NCBI GenBank assembly: GCA_934699065.1
Contig: CAKUWD010000081.1
Location: forward strand, 1 to 11,668
Direction: 5' to 3'
Origin: an uncultured Treponema sp.
GTDB lineage: Bacteria > Spirochaetota > Spirochaetia > Treponematales > Treponemataceae
DNA length: 11,668 nt
The notes under the pieces: model-generated
What the model saw: the letters and a program-made list of their open reading frames with translations, nothing else
The model's database searches: none
What the model was told of the DNA's origin: nothing
Part shown: piece by piece, positions 1 to 6,817 of the stretch
How positions within the stretch are numbered: the stretch's first letter is position 1
Layout: the number at the start of each line of letters is the position of its first letter
Position numbers and translations under genes: made by a program

Positions 1-434
1 ACGTTCTCAATAAATTCAAAAAGAAAATCATAAGAAATAATTCCTGCAACATATATGTGTACATTCGGAAAGAGAAGCCCCAGAAGATGTACCATAAGAG
101 TTTTTGCAATTGTTCCTATTCCAACACAAAGCATAGGAAGAATAAAACCGGAAATAATTACATTTTTTGCAAAGATTCCATAAACGTAGCCAATTATTGT
201 TCTGAAAAGACAGTTAAAACCAAAAGGAATACCTGTTATAAAATCTAATAAAAGACCAGAAATGAAGCCTGTAGTTTCTCCAACAACCTTTCCATTCAAT
301 AAAGAAAAATATATTGAACAGATTAAAACAAGATCCGGTACAATATAAATAAAACTGATATTTGAAAGAATGGATGATTCAATAATAACTGCACAAAGCA
401 GGATAAAAGCACTTACAAGAATTGATTTTGTCAT
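1..434 (-). CDS. mreD: Rod shape-determining protein MreD (3' end missing)
   Basis: This is an integral membrane subunit of the elongasome, the MreB-directed machine for lateral wall synthesis. The reading frame opens with ATG at 434 (MTKSILVSAFILLCAVIIES) and stays open for 144 codons to the window edge, so the C-terminus is missing. The translation is very hydrophobic, with several predicted membrane segments and the loop SLLNGKVVGETTGFISGLLL, followed by DFITGIPFGFNC. Such a G-rich loop before a D-x3-G-x2-G/F-G segment is usual in MreD. It starts 5 nt after the mreC stop, and its ribosome binding site AAGGAG lies inside the last codons of mreC (AAG GAG TAG), which suggests translational coupling. 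The call rests on hydropathy, motif and position after mreB-mreC, because MreD sequences diverge strongly between species. Confidence 0.9.
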   Translation of the reverse strand, partial: MTKSILVSAFILLCAVIIESSILSNISFIYIVPDLVLICSIYFSLLNGKVVGETTGFISGLLLDFITGIPFGFNCLFRTIIGYVYGIFAKNVIISGFILPMLCVGIGTIAKTLMVHLLGLLFPNVHIYVAGIISYDFLFEFIEN

Positions 435-439
435 TTCCC

Positions 440-1315
440 CTACTCCTTGTATGCCTTACGATCGTTAAGCTCTTTCTGATTTACAACAACAACATTTTCA
501 AGCCGGGCAAAGTCAATAATCGGTACAAGCTCTATATTTAGAGATGAGTTGTAATCCAGCGTAGTAATTTTGGAAATTGTTCCTATTGCAATATCACGCA
601 TATAGTTATCGTTTTCACCGGAAGTAACTACGATATCTCCGTAGCTCAATTCGTCTACAACAGATTTTCGGATATACTGCATTAAAAGCGGTTGATCCTG
701 ACTTCCAAGACCATTTACAAGACCAAGGTCTCGGGAATTCTGTATACGTGCAGAAACAATATTATTGATATTATAGATTGGCATTATCTGGCTGGTAAAA
801 GTTCCAACCTGAACAACTTTACCAACAAGCCCCTGGTTTCCATTTTGAAAAGCAATAACCGGCATATTTTTTCTGATTCCGTTTACGCTTCCCTTATTTA
901 TTGTAAGATATGTAAAAGCATTATCGAGATCACGGGCTATAATTTGAGCAGGAATATTTTTTTCATCCAGAGAGACTGCAAAATCAAGTTGTTCTTTAAG
1001 TCTTGCATTTTCCTTTCGGATATCAGCATTTGATCTCTGCATCTCTTCATAGTTTTCAAGTTTTAGTACAAGATCATTGTAGTCTTTTTTTAGTTTGCGG
1101 AGTTCACCAACAGCATTAAAAGTATTTGAAATTCCATCAGTTATAAAATGTACACCTTTATCAAGAGATGAAAAAATTGAGAAACCAATCTGTTTAAAAT
1201 TCAATACAAATCCACCGGAACTGAATGCAAGCAAAAAGCCACCGGCAAGAATGTAAATAATGAGAAGGAATTCAGCAAATTTAATTCTGAAAGAAAAATT
1301 CGGCTTTCTCCGCAT
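440..1315 (-). CDS. mreC: Rod shape-determining protein MreC
   Basis: MreC is the periplasmic scaffold that links MreB filaments to RodA/PBP2 in the elongasome. The protein has a short basic N-terminus (MRRKPNFSFRIKF), one membrane segment at about residues 14-36, a charged coiled coil at about 68-112 (LRKLKKDYNDLVLKLENYEE onwards), and a beta-rich C-terminal half of the MreC type, with INKGSVNGIRKNMPVI, GLVGKV and YGDIVVTSGE. At about 291 residues it has normal family length. I place the start at ATG 1315, which has GGGTGGG five bases upstream. A GTG two codons earlier (1321) is also in frame but would sit almost on top of that ribosome binding site. The gene follows mreB after about 28 nt and precedes mreD by 5 nt, so the three are very likely one transcript. 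Confidence 0.95.
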   Translation of the reverse strand: MRRKPNFSFRIKFAEFLLIIYILAGGFLLAFSSGGFVLNFKQIGFSIFSSLDKGVHFITDGISNTFNAVGELRKLKKDYNDLVLKLENYEEMQRSNADIRKENARLKEQLDFAVSLDEKNIPAQIIARDLDNAFTYLTINKGSVNGIRKNMPVIAFQNGNQGLVGKVVQVGTFTSQIMPIYNINNIVSARIQNSRDLGLVNGLGSQDQPLLMQYIRKSVVDELSYGDIVVTSGENDNYMRDIAIGTISKITTLDYNSSLNIELVPIIDFARLENVVVVNQKELNDRKAYKE

Positions 1316-1343
1316 ATTCACCCACCCAGAAAGAATGCAAAGA

Positions 1344-2381
1344 TTAGTCGTTCAGACTGTCGTAAATTGTACGTTCTGAATACATATCCTTGAACAAACC
1401 AAATGCCTTACCGGCACCAAGTGCTACACACTCAAGTGGTTTTTCTACGAGAATAACCGGTACACCTGTTTCTTTTGAAACAAGCTTTGGAAGTTCACGA
1501 AGCATAGAACCACCACCAGTCATTACAATACCGCGTTCAATGATATCTGAAGCAAGCTCCGGAGGAGTTTCAGAAAGTACAGATTTAATTTCTTCAACAA
1601 TTTTTGTAACTGGCTCTTTGAGGGCTTCTCGAACTTCTACACTGTCAATTTCAAGGCGGCGTGGAAGACCTGTAATAGCATCAGTACCTTTAAGCTCCAT
1701 CTTTTCGATTGTTTTTTCTGGAGCGGCATTACCAATCTGAATCTTAAGACGTTCTGCTGCCGGCTGACCAATAATCAGGTTATGAACACTCTTAACGTGT
1801 TTTACGATTGCTTCGTCGAACTTATCTCCACCAACGCGGATTGAGTGAGTAACAACCATACCACCAAGAGAGATTACAGAGATCTCTGCAGTACCACCGC
1901 CGATATCACAGATCATATGTCCTGCAGGTTCGAAAATAGGAATATCTGCACCAATAGCAGCGGCGCGGCTTTCTTCGATTACCTCAACTTCCTTTGCACC
2001 AGCCTTCATTGCAGCTTCAATAACTGCACGGCGTTCTACATCAGTTACACATGAAGGAATACCAATTTTCATTCTTACAGATTTGAAAAGCTGATGGCGT
2101 GGAATAATTTTTGAGATGAAGTATTTTATCATCTTTTCTGTAGAATCAATATCTGCAATTACACCGTCTGCAAGCGGGCGAATTGCCATAATATTTCCAG
2201 GAGTTTTATCAAGCATTCGTTTTGCTTCTGCACCTACAGCTACGATTCTCTTTGTTCCCTTCTCAACAGCAATTACAGAAGGCTCATCAATAACGATGCC
2301 CTTATCGCGTACATAAATCAATGTATTACAAGTACCTAAATCAATACCTATATCTGTTGAAAAACTATCAAAAAAACCCAT
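1344..2381 (-). CDS. mreB: Rod shape-determining actin homologue MreB
   Basis: MreB is a cytoplasmic actin-like ATPase that polymerises under the inner membrane and orients wall synthesis. The 345-residue protein has normal length and all nucleotide-binding elements: phosphate 1 (DIGIDLGTCNT, residues 10-20), phosphate 2 (DIGGGTAE, 159-166) and the adenosine motif (TGGGSML, 288-294). The short N-terminal MGFFDSFSTD may serve in membrane contact, as in other MreBs, but that is inference. The connect region reads VIEESRAAAIGA (about 134-145), where most MreBs have EEPMAAAIGA. The ATG is preceded by a good ribosome binding site, GGGAGGAAATAG. It lies 33 nt after the TPR gene with no visible terminator between them, and leads mreC and mreD. 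Confidence 0.98.
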   Translation of the reverse strand: MGFFDSFSTDIGIDLGTCNTLIYVRDKGIVIDEPSVIAVEKGTKRIVAVGAEAKRMLDKTPGNIMAIRPLADGVIADIDSTEKMIKYFISKIIPRHQLFKSVRMKIGIPSCVTDVERRAVIEAAMKAGAKEVEVIEESRAAAIGADIPIFEPAGHMICDIGGGTAEISVISLGGMVVTHSIRVGGDKFDEAIVKHVKSVHNLIIGQPAAERLKIQIGNAAPEKTIEKMELKGTDAITGLPRRLEIDSVEVREALKEPVTKIVEEIKSVLSETPPELASDIIERGIVMTGGGSMLRELPKLVSKETGVPVILVEKPLECVALGAGKAFGLFKDMYSERTIYDSLND

Positions 2382-2414
2382 CTATTTCCTCCCGGTTCTC
2401 CGTTTTTTATATTA

Positions 2415-3371
2415 TCAATTTTCTGACATTTTCTGCAGGGCACCAGCGTGATTAACCTGTATCTTAAGGGCTTTACGCCACTGTGAACGGGCTTTCACTA
2501 TATTTCCCTGCTTCTCATATATTACACCAATTCCATAATGTGCGTCAGCAGAATTTTCGTTTTTTTTCAAAACATTCTCAAATTCTTTAAGGGCACCCTC
2601 ATAATCTTCTTTATCAATATAAATTGTACCAAGAAGATTTTCACTTTTTAATACTATATCTTCATTATCGCTGTTTTTTATAATTCTGAACAGATATTGT
2701 TCTGCGGCATTAAGTTCATTTGCCTTATAATATTGCTCTGCAATTGCAAGAAGAAGTGAATCAGATTCACGTACAAGAAGAGCTTCTGTAAAAGCTGCAA
2801 TACTTTCCATTGTCATTCCAAGAGAAGCATAACTTAAGCCAAGATACTCAGCGATATCATCTGCCTTATAACCGTTTTCTTTTGCAAGCAAAAGATACTT
2901 TACTGCAAGGTCTGCATAATAATGTGTTGTGATTGTATTTTTATAAAAGTAAGCCCGACCGAGCATATACTGAAGCTGTGGTATAAGAGTTTTATCTGCT
3001 TCATAAAGAGCAACTCGAATATTGTTTATACATTCATCAAGATAACTTTGAGCCTGCTGGGTATCTGTTTGAGACTGGGCAAGGAAAAAGCAGGCATAAC
3101 TATAATATGTAAGGGCACTGTTATTATAAGTATCATCCTGGAGAAAAACCTTACACAGTTCATAAACCTTTTGATAGTCATAAGATTCCCAGGCTTCTTT
3201 TATGGTCTTTATAGTAATTCTATCGCGGGTATATCTTTTGATGGAAAAAACAGTAGCGAATGCAATGGCAGACATAATTAGAATTACAACTGCCACACGG
3301 ATTATATTCCGCAGCAGGTTGCTTTTCTTTTTTGCGTAACTGCTGTTTTCAATATTGTAATTCGCTTTCAA
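2415..3371 (-). CDS. Membrane-anchored TPR protein upstream of mreB
   Basis: I do not recognise a named gene. The 318-residue product has a basic cytoplasmic start (KKKSNLLRN), one membrane segment at about residues 23-44 (NIIRVAVVILIMSAIAFATV), then a long helical tail that should lie outside the inner membrane. The tail is built of tetratricopeptide-like helix pairs; the clearest are the last two, around residues 246-315 (GTIYIDKEDYEGALKEF and AHYGIGVIYEKQGNIVKARS). TPR arrays bind protein partners and have no enzymatic role. The start is TTG at 3371 with GGTGGGG just upstream; the next in-frame Met falls inside the membrane segment, so TTG is favoured. It begins 39 nt after rnpB and ends 33 nt before mreB, suggesting a role with the MreBCD machinery. 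A weak promoter-like TATAAA at 3395-3400 has only a poor -35 partner. Confidence 0.85.
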   Translation of the reverse strand: MKANYNIENSSYAKKKSNLLRNIIRVAVVILIMSAIAFATVFSIKRYTRDRITIKTIKEAWESYDYQKVYELCKVFLQDDTYNNSALTYYSYACFFLAQSQTDTQQAQSYLDECINNIRVALYEADKTLIPQLQYMLGRAYFYKNTITTHYYADLAVKYLLLAKENGYKADDIAEYLGLSYASLGMTMESIAAFTEALLVRESDSLLLAIAEQYYKANELNAAEQYLFRIIKNSDNEDIVLKSENLLGTIYIDKEDYEGALKEFENVLKKNENSADAHYGIGVIYEKQGNIVKARSQWRKALKIQVNHAGALQKMSEN

Positions 3372-3400
3372 TTCCCCACCACTTTTACAATACTTTTATA

Positions 3401-3419
3401 ATAAAAAAAACAGATGGAA
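3401..3419 (-). terminator. U-tract at the 3' end of rnpB (P1-linked termination site)
   Basis: Right after the 3' strand of P1 the minus strand carries eight T residues (3403-3410). A local hairpin is weak: only ACAGA and TCTGT could pair, 5 bp across a loop of about 18 nt. If this is a terminator, the stem is probably the long-range P1 helix. Read-through into the TPR-mreBCD genes is therefore possible. Confidence 0.45.
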
Positions 3420-3818
3420 CAATAAGCCGGGTTCTGTCTCCTGTTACCCCCTAAAAAGAGAGTGACAGTACTAACCATCTATCCGCACTGAATGTTACCA
3501 TTCAGCTCCAGCGATTTACCCGCAGTATTGCTCGGAAAAACATAACTGCTGCTTAATCTTGCTCCGAATGAGGTTTACAAGCCAGCTCTGTTACCAGAAC
3601 TGCGGTAGTCTCTTACACTGCCTTTTCACCCTTACTCGCCTTTCGGCGGGCGGTAGTATTTCTGTTGCACTATCTGTCACGCACTGGGCTATGCAGAAAA
3701 ACTGCAGCTGCCAGATTGTGCCCGGTTGTTACCCGGCATTCTTTCCGAAGGAGCCCGGACTTTCTCTCACCACTACCCGTTATCATCAGCAGGCAGCAGC
3801 GCGGTTATATTCCATCTG
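3411..3818 (-). ncRNA. rnpB: RNase P RNA, bacterial type A
   Basis: This is the catalytic RNA of RNase P, which removes 5' leaders from tRNA precursors. On the minus strand the conserved blocks appear in order: GAAAGTCCGGGCTCC near the 5' end (about 3749-3763), an ATAGTGCAACAGAAA block, AGGGTGAAAAGGCAGTG in the middle, GGATAGATGGTTAGTAC, and ACAGAACCCGGCTTA near the 3' end (about 3424-3438). The two ends pair as helix P1: CAGATGGAA at 3810-3818 with TTCCATCTG at 3411-3419. The resulting length of about 408 nt is typical. The end points are set from P1 and could be a few bases off. It lies 27 nt after the zinc-ribbon gene; I see no convincing separate promoter, so it may be partly co-transcribed with that gene. 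Confidence 0.96.
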
Positions 3819-3845
3819 TATTACAAACTAATTAAGGAATTAAGA

Positions 3846-4817
3846 TTACTCTTCATCCTCTTCTTCGTCAGAATCATCATCGTCGTCTTCATCATCTTCA
3901 GACTCATCTGATTCATCTTCGTCAATTTCATCTTCGTCTTCAAACTCTGACTTTGACTCTTCGTCTTCATCCTCATTGTACTCAGAATCTTCATCATCAA
4001 AGTCTTCATCAAGACCTGCAAGACTACCTGCAGCTCCAATGTCGAAGTAGTCTTCCTGCTGATCTTCGCTTACTTCTTCATAATAAAGAATACGGCTGCA
4101 ATATGGGCAGAAATTGATATCTTCACCTTCACGAACCTGATTAGCAAAGTTTGCTGGAAGAATCATATGACAACCAGAACATACACCGTTTCTTACAGAA
4201 ACAATACCTTCTGAGTTACGCTGAATAATTCTCTGGAACTTAAAAAGAATTTCCTGAGCTTTGAGTTCTGCATTTTCTTCTTTTGAATATATGTTATTGA
4301 TATTCTTTGTAACTTTGTCTTCCTGAACCTTGAGCTTGTTGAGTTTTTCATCATAAGAAGCAAGATCTTTGTTCAAAGAATCACGGCTGGCATTAAGTCT
4401 GTCCATAGACTGTTTGATTGTGCCTTCAGAAGTCTTGAGAGCATCGTTGAGTTCAGCAAGTTCTTTTTCTTCTTTCTGAAGATCTTTTCTAAGCTGATCT
4501 TCAAGAATCTTTGCCTCGGCAATCTGCTTTTCCAGAGCTTCGTACTCGCGGTGAGTTGTAGAGTTAGCTACACCTTTTTCACCCTCTTCGCGTGATTTTA
4601 CTGTTTCGTCGAGCTGAACTTTAAGCTGTGAAACCTTTTCCTGAGTAGCGTCGTAATTTGACTTCTGCTCAATAAATTCTTTCTGTATTTTTGCAAGAAG
4701 ACCTTCCTGAATACTAAGCTGCTTTGGAGCTTCATTCTTCTTTTCCTCAAGCTCGTATTTCTGTACGAGAATCTCCTGCAAAGATTTCAAATTCTCAAAA
4801 ACTTCAGTTGTTACCAT
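3846..4817 (-). CDS. C4 zinc-ribbon coiled-coil protein (HP0958/CT398-like) with acidic tail
   Basis: The 323-residue protein has three parts. Residues 1-190 are almost continuous charged coiled coil. Residues 205-250 form a C4 zinc ribbon with C213-x2-C216 (CSGCHMILP) and C237-x2-C240 (FCPYC), the architecture of the DUF164 / zf-RING_7 family. Residues 271-323 are a tail with about 41 Asp/Glu in 53 positions. Characterised relatives such as Helicobacter HP0958 and Chlamydia CT398 have been linked to RpoN and to flagellar or secretion functions; whether this protein shares any such role is unknown. The ATG at 4817 has GAGGAA upstream. It lies 128 nt after rpoD, with its own candidate promoter, and 27 nt before rnpB. 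The tail is unlikely to be a frameshift product: the frame stays open with an ordinary stop, and codon use (GAT/GAA) resembles the acidic patch of rpoD. Confidence 0.85.
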   Translation of the reverse strand: MVTTEVFENLKSLQEILVQKYELEEKKNEAPKQLSIQEGLLAKIQKEFIEQKSNYDATQEKVSQLKVQLDETVKSREEGEKGVANSTTHREYEALEKQIAEAKILEDQLRKDLQKEEKELAELNDALKTSEGTIKQSMDRLNASRDSLNKDLASYDEKLNKLKVQEDKVTKNINNIYSKEENAELKAQEILFKFQRIIQRNSEGIVSVRNGVCSGCHMILPANFANQVREGEDINFCPYCSRILYYEEVSEDQQEDYFDIGAAGSLAGLDEDFDDEDSEYNEDEDEESKSEFEDEDEIDEDESDESEDDEDDDDDSDEEEDEE

Positions 4818-4846
4818 TATGGTTCCTCAAAAAAAATTATCTAGTT

Positions 4847-4875
4847 ATTTTATAATAAAATGTCTTTTTAGTCTA
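4847..4875 (-). promoter_or_regulatory. Candidate sigma-70 promoter for the zinc-ribbon gene
   Basis: On the minus strand TAGACT (4870-4875) and TAAAAT (4847-4852) are separated by exactly 17 bp, about 30 bp before the ATG. The -35 matches consensus at four of six positions and the -10 at five. The region is very AT-rich, so chance matches are likely. The position between the rpoD inverted repeat and the gene supports it. Confidence 0.4.
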
Positions 4876-4880
4876 TATTG

Positions 4881-4926
4881 TAGATTGCTTCATTGCACCT
4901 CATTTTAGATACAGTGAAGCAATCTA
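4881..4926 (-). terminator. 12-bp inverted repeat after rpoD, probable transcript end
   Basis: TAGATTGCTTCA (4881-4892) and TGAAGCAATCTA (4915-4926) are perfect inverted copies around a 22-nt spacer, starting 19 nt after the rpoD stop. On the minus strand the stem is not followed by a run of T (CAATATAGACT follows), so it is not a canonical intrinsic terminator. It may instead stabilise the 3' end of the rpoD mRNA or act with a termination factor. That it marks the operon end is inferred from position. Confidence 0.5.
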
Positions 4927-4945
4927 TATTTCGCAGTGCCGCTTC

Positions 4946-6817
4946 CTAGGTCTCGATGTAATCTCTAAGACCATTAGCACGGCGTGGATGACGAAGTCTT
5001 CTCAAAGCCTTTGCCTCAATCTGTCGGATACGTTCACGAGTTACGTCAAAGTAAAGGCCGACCTCTTCGAGTGTAAGTGAATAACCGTCTTCCAGACCAA
5101 AGCGCATCTTAAGAACCTCCTGCTCACGAGGAGGCAGAGTATTCAAAACAGTGCGCAACTGCTCCTGAAGTAAAGTAAAGGCAGTCTGTGTTGCTGGATT
5201 TTCAACTTCCTTATCCTCGATGAAGTCTCCAAGGATTGAATCTTCTTCCTCACCGATTGGAGTTTCAAGAGAAATTGGCTCGCGGGCAACATTCTTAACC
5301 TGCTTTACGCGGGCTAATGGCCAGCCAAGCTGCTGTGCAATCTCGTCGTCTGTGGGTTCGCGGCCCAGCTTCTGCATAAGCTGACGGCTTTCGCGTACAA
5401 CCTTGTTAATCTGTTCAATCATATGAACTGGAACGCGGATTGTACGTGCCTGGTCAGAGATAGAACGGGTAATTGCCTGACGAATCCACCAGGTTGCGTA
5501 TGTAGAAAACTTAAATCCCTTGCGGTATTCAAACTTTTCTACAGCTTTAATAAGACCGATGTTTCCTTCCTGAACAAGGTCAAAGAAGTGAAGTCCACGG
5601 TTTGTATATTTTTTAGCAATAGAAACTACAAGACGAAGGTTTGCGTTGATAAGGCGGTTCTTTGCCTTTTCCATCATCAGGCGGCCGTACTCAATGTCTT
5701 TAGCCATCTTAAGGATGATTTCAACATCATTTTCGAACTCGTATTCGAGGCGGTGAAGCTTACGTTCGATTTTCTGAATCTGAGTGTAAATCTCACGGAT
5801 TTCATCTGCGCTCATATTGAGTTCCTGCTCAAGTTTTGCAGCCTGTGAGCGGATTGAAATCTTACGACCAAGACTACGAAGCTCTGAAGGGTTCGAAATA
5901 CGAAGCTCCTTCATCTTCTTTTCCTGTTTCTGATGATACTCTTCAATCTTGATTGTAGCTTCGCGGTATTTCTGTGTAAACTTCTCGAGTTCTTCAGTCT
6001 GAATATCTACTTTCTGAAGCTCTGGAATAATTTTTTTGCGCAGATCAATAAGCTGAGAATTTTCAAAAATTGCACTAGACTGCTCTGCTTCGAAAAGCTG
6101 CTTTTTAAGAGCCATATACTGCTTCATTTCAGGCAAAACAGGTTTGATGTGCTCGCCATAGAAACTCTTGAGGCGGCGTTTATCAGCCATTTCCTCATTG
6201 ATTTCCTTGCGGGTTTTTCCAGGTTCGTGGATATCAATTCTTGTAAAGGCTTTCTGAGCAATGGCAAAGAACTCAGGAATCATAATTCCAGAATTCTTGA
6301 TTACATCTTTTATAATATTATTACCCTGCTCCATTGTTTTTGAAAGCTCAACTTCCTGCTCTGCAGTAAGAAGATTTTCTTTACCAATTTCGCGCAGATA
6401 TAAGCGGATAGGATCATCAACACTTGAATCTTTATCAGAATTTACAAGACGGTTTTTAGAAGCTGCAAGCTTCTTTTCAGCCTGTTCGATTTCTGCGGTC
6501 TCATCATCAGATGCGACATCATCGTCATCATCCTCAAGCATGATTCCATCTTCATCTTCATCATCATCAACAAGAGCATCATCAGGTACATCTTCAGCAC
6601 CAATAATGTCTGTTTCAACAGGCTCTCGATTTATATCTTTAAGCTGCTTAAGAACCGGCTCCATTAATTCATCTGAATTAACAAATTCCTGTCCAAGATA
6701 TTCAATTACATCGTCCCATGTAATGAACCGTTTTGATTTTGCAAACTCAACGAGTTTTTCAACGGCAGCATTGCTAATAAGTGCAGCACTGCTTTTTTCG
6801 TCAATAGAAGTATTCAC
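4946..6817 (-). CDS. rpoD: RNA polymerase primary sigma factor RpoD (sigma-70)
   Basis: This is the housekeeping sigma factor that directs core RNA polymerase to -10/-35 promoters. The 623-residue protein has the full domain set: region 1.1 (about 14-70), a very acidic linker (about 70-115), region 1.2 (DPIRLYLREIGKENLLT, about 135-151), a non-conserved insert of about 200 residues, region 2 (NLRLVVSIAKKYTNRG, DLVQEGNIGL, FKFSTYATWWIRQAI, about 390-450), region 3, and region 4.2 with the helix-turn-helix (EEVGLYFDVTRERIRQIEAK, near the C-terminus). The start is GTG at 6817, whose G is also the last base of the dnaG stop (TAGTG). AGGGA lies seven bases upstream inside dnaG. The next Met (residue 52) would remove most of region 1.1, so GTG is chosen. 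Expression is probably coupled to dnaG translation. Confidence 0.99.
   Translation of the reverse strand: MNTSIDEKSSAALISNAAVEKLVEFAKSKRFITWDDVIEYLGQEFVNSDELMEPVLKQLKDINREPVETDIIGAEDVPDDALVDDDEDEDGIMLEDDDDDVASDDETAEIEQAEKKLAASKNRLVNSDKDSSVDDPIRLYLREIGKENLLTAEQEVELSKTMEQGNNIIKDVIKNSGIMIPEFFAIAQKAFTRIDIHEPGKTRKEINEEMADKRRLKSFYGEHIKPVLPEMKQYMALKKQLFEAEQSSAIFENSQLIDLRKKIIPELQKVDIQTEELEKFTQKYREATIKIEEYHQKQEKKMKELRISNPSELRSLGRKISIRSQAAKLEQELNMSADEIREIYTQIQKIERKLHRLEYEFENDVEIILKMAKDIEYGRLMMEKAKNRLINANLRLVVSIAKKYTNRGLHFFDLVQEGNIGLIKAVEKFEYRKGFKFSTYATWWIRQAITRSISDQARTIRVPVHMIEQINKVVRESRQLMQKLGREPTDDEIAQQLGWPLARVKQVKNVAREPISLETPIGEEEDSILGDFIEDKEVENPATQTAFTLLQEQLRTVLNTLPPREQEVLKMRFGLEDGYSLTLEEVGLYFDVTRERIRQIEAKALRRLRHPRRANGLRDYIET

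Noticed and set aside
57..248. Plus-strand 63-codon open frame at the left edge
   Set aside because: It lies antisense to mreD, has a low-complexity Lys/Asn composition and no start signal.
1390..2316. Plus-strand open frames opposite mreB
   Set aside because: They are shadows of the highly conserved MreB frame, without recognisable protein features.
3559..3911. Plus-strand open frames over rnpB
   Set aside because: The sequence is the complement of RNase P RNA with all its conserved blocks; the open frames are chance.
3821..4039. Second minus-strand frame over the acidic tail, rich in Met/Lys/Leu
   Set aside because: It is the shifted reading of GAT/GAA repeats. The main frame is continuous from the zinc ribbon through the tail to its stop, so no frameshift is needed.
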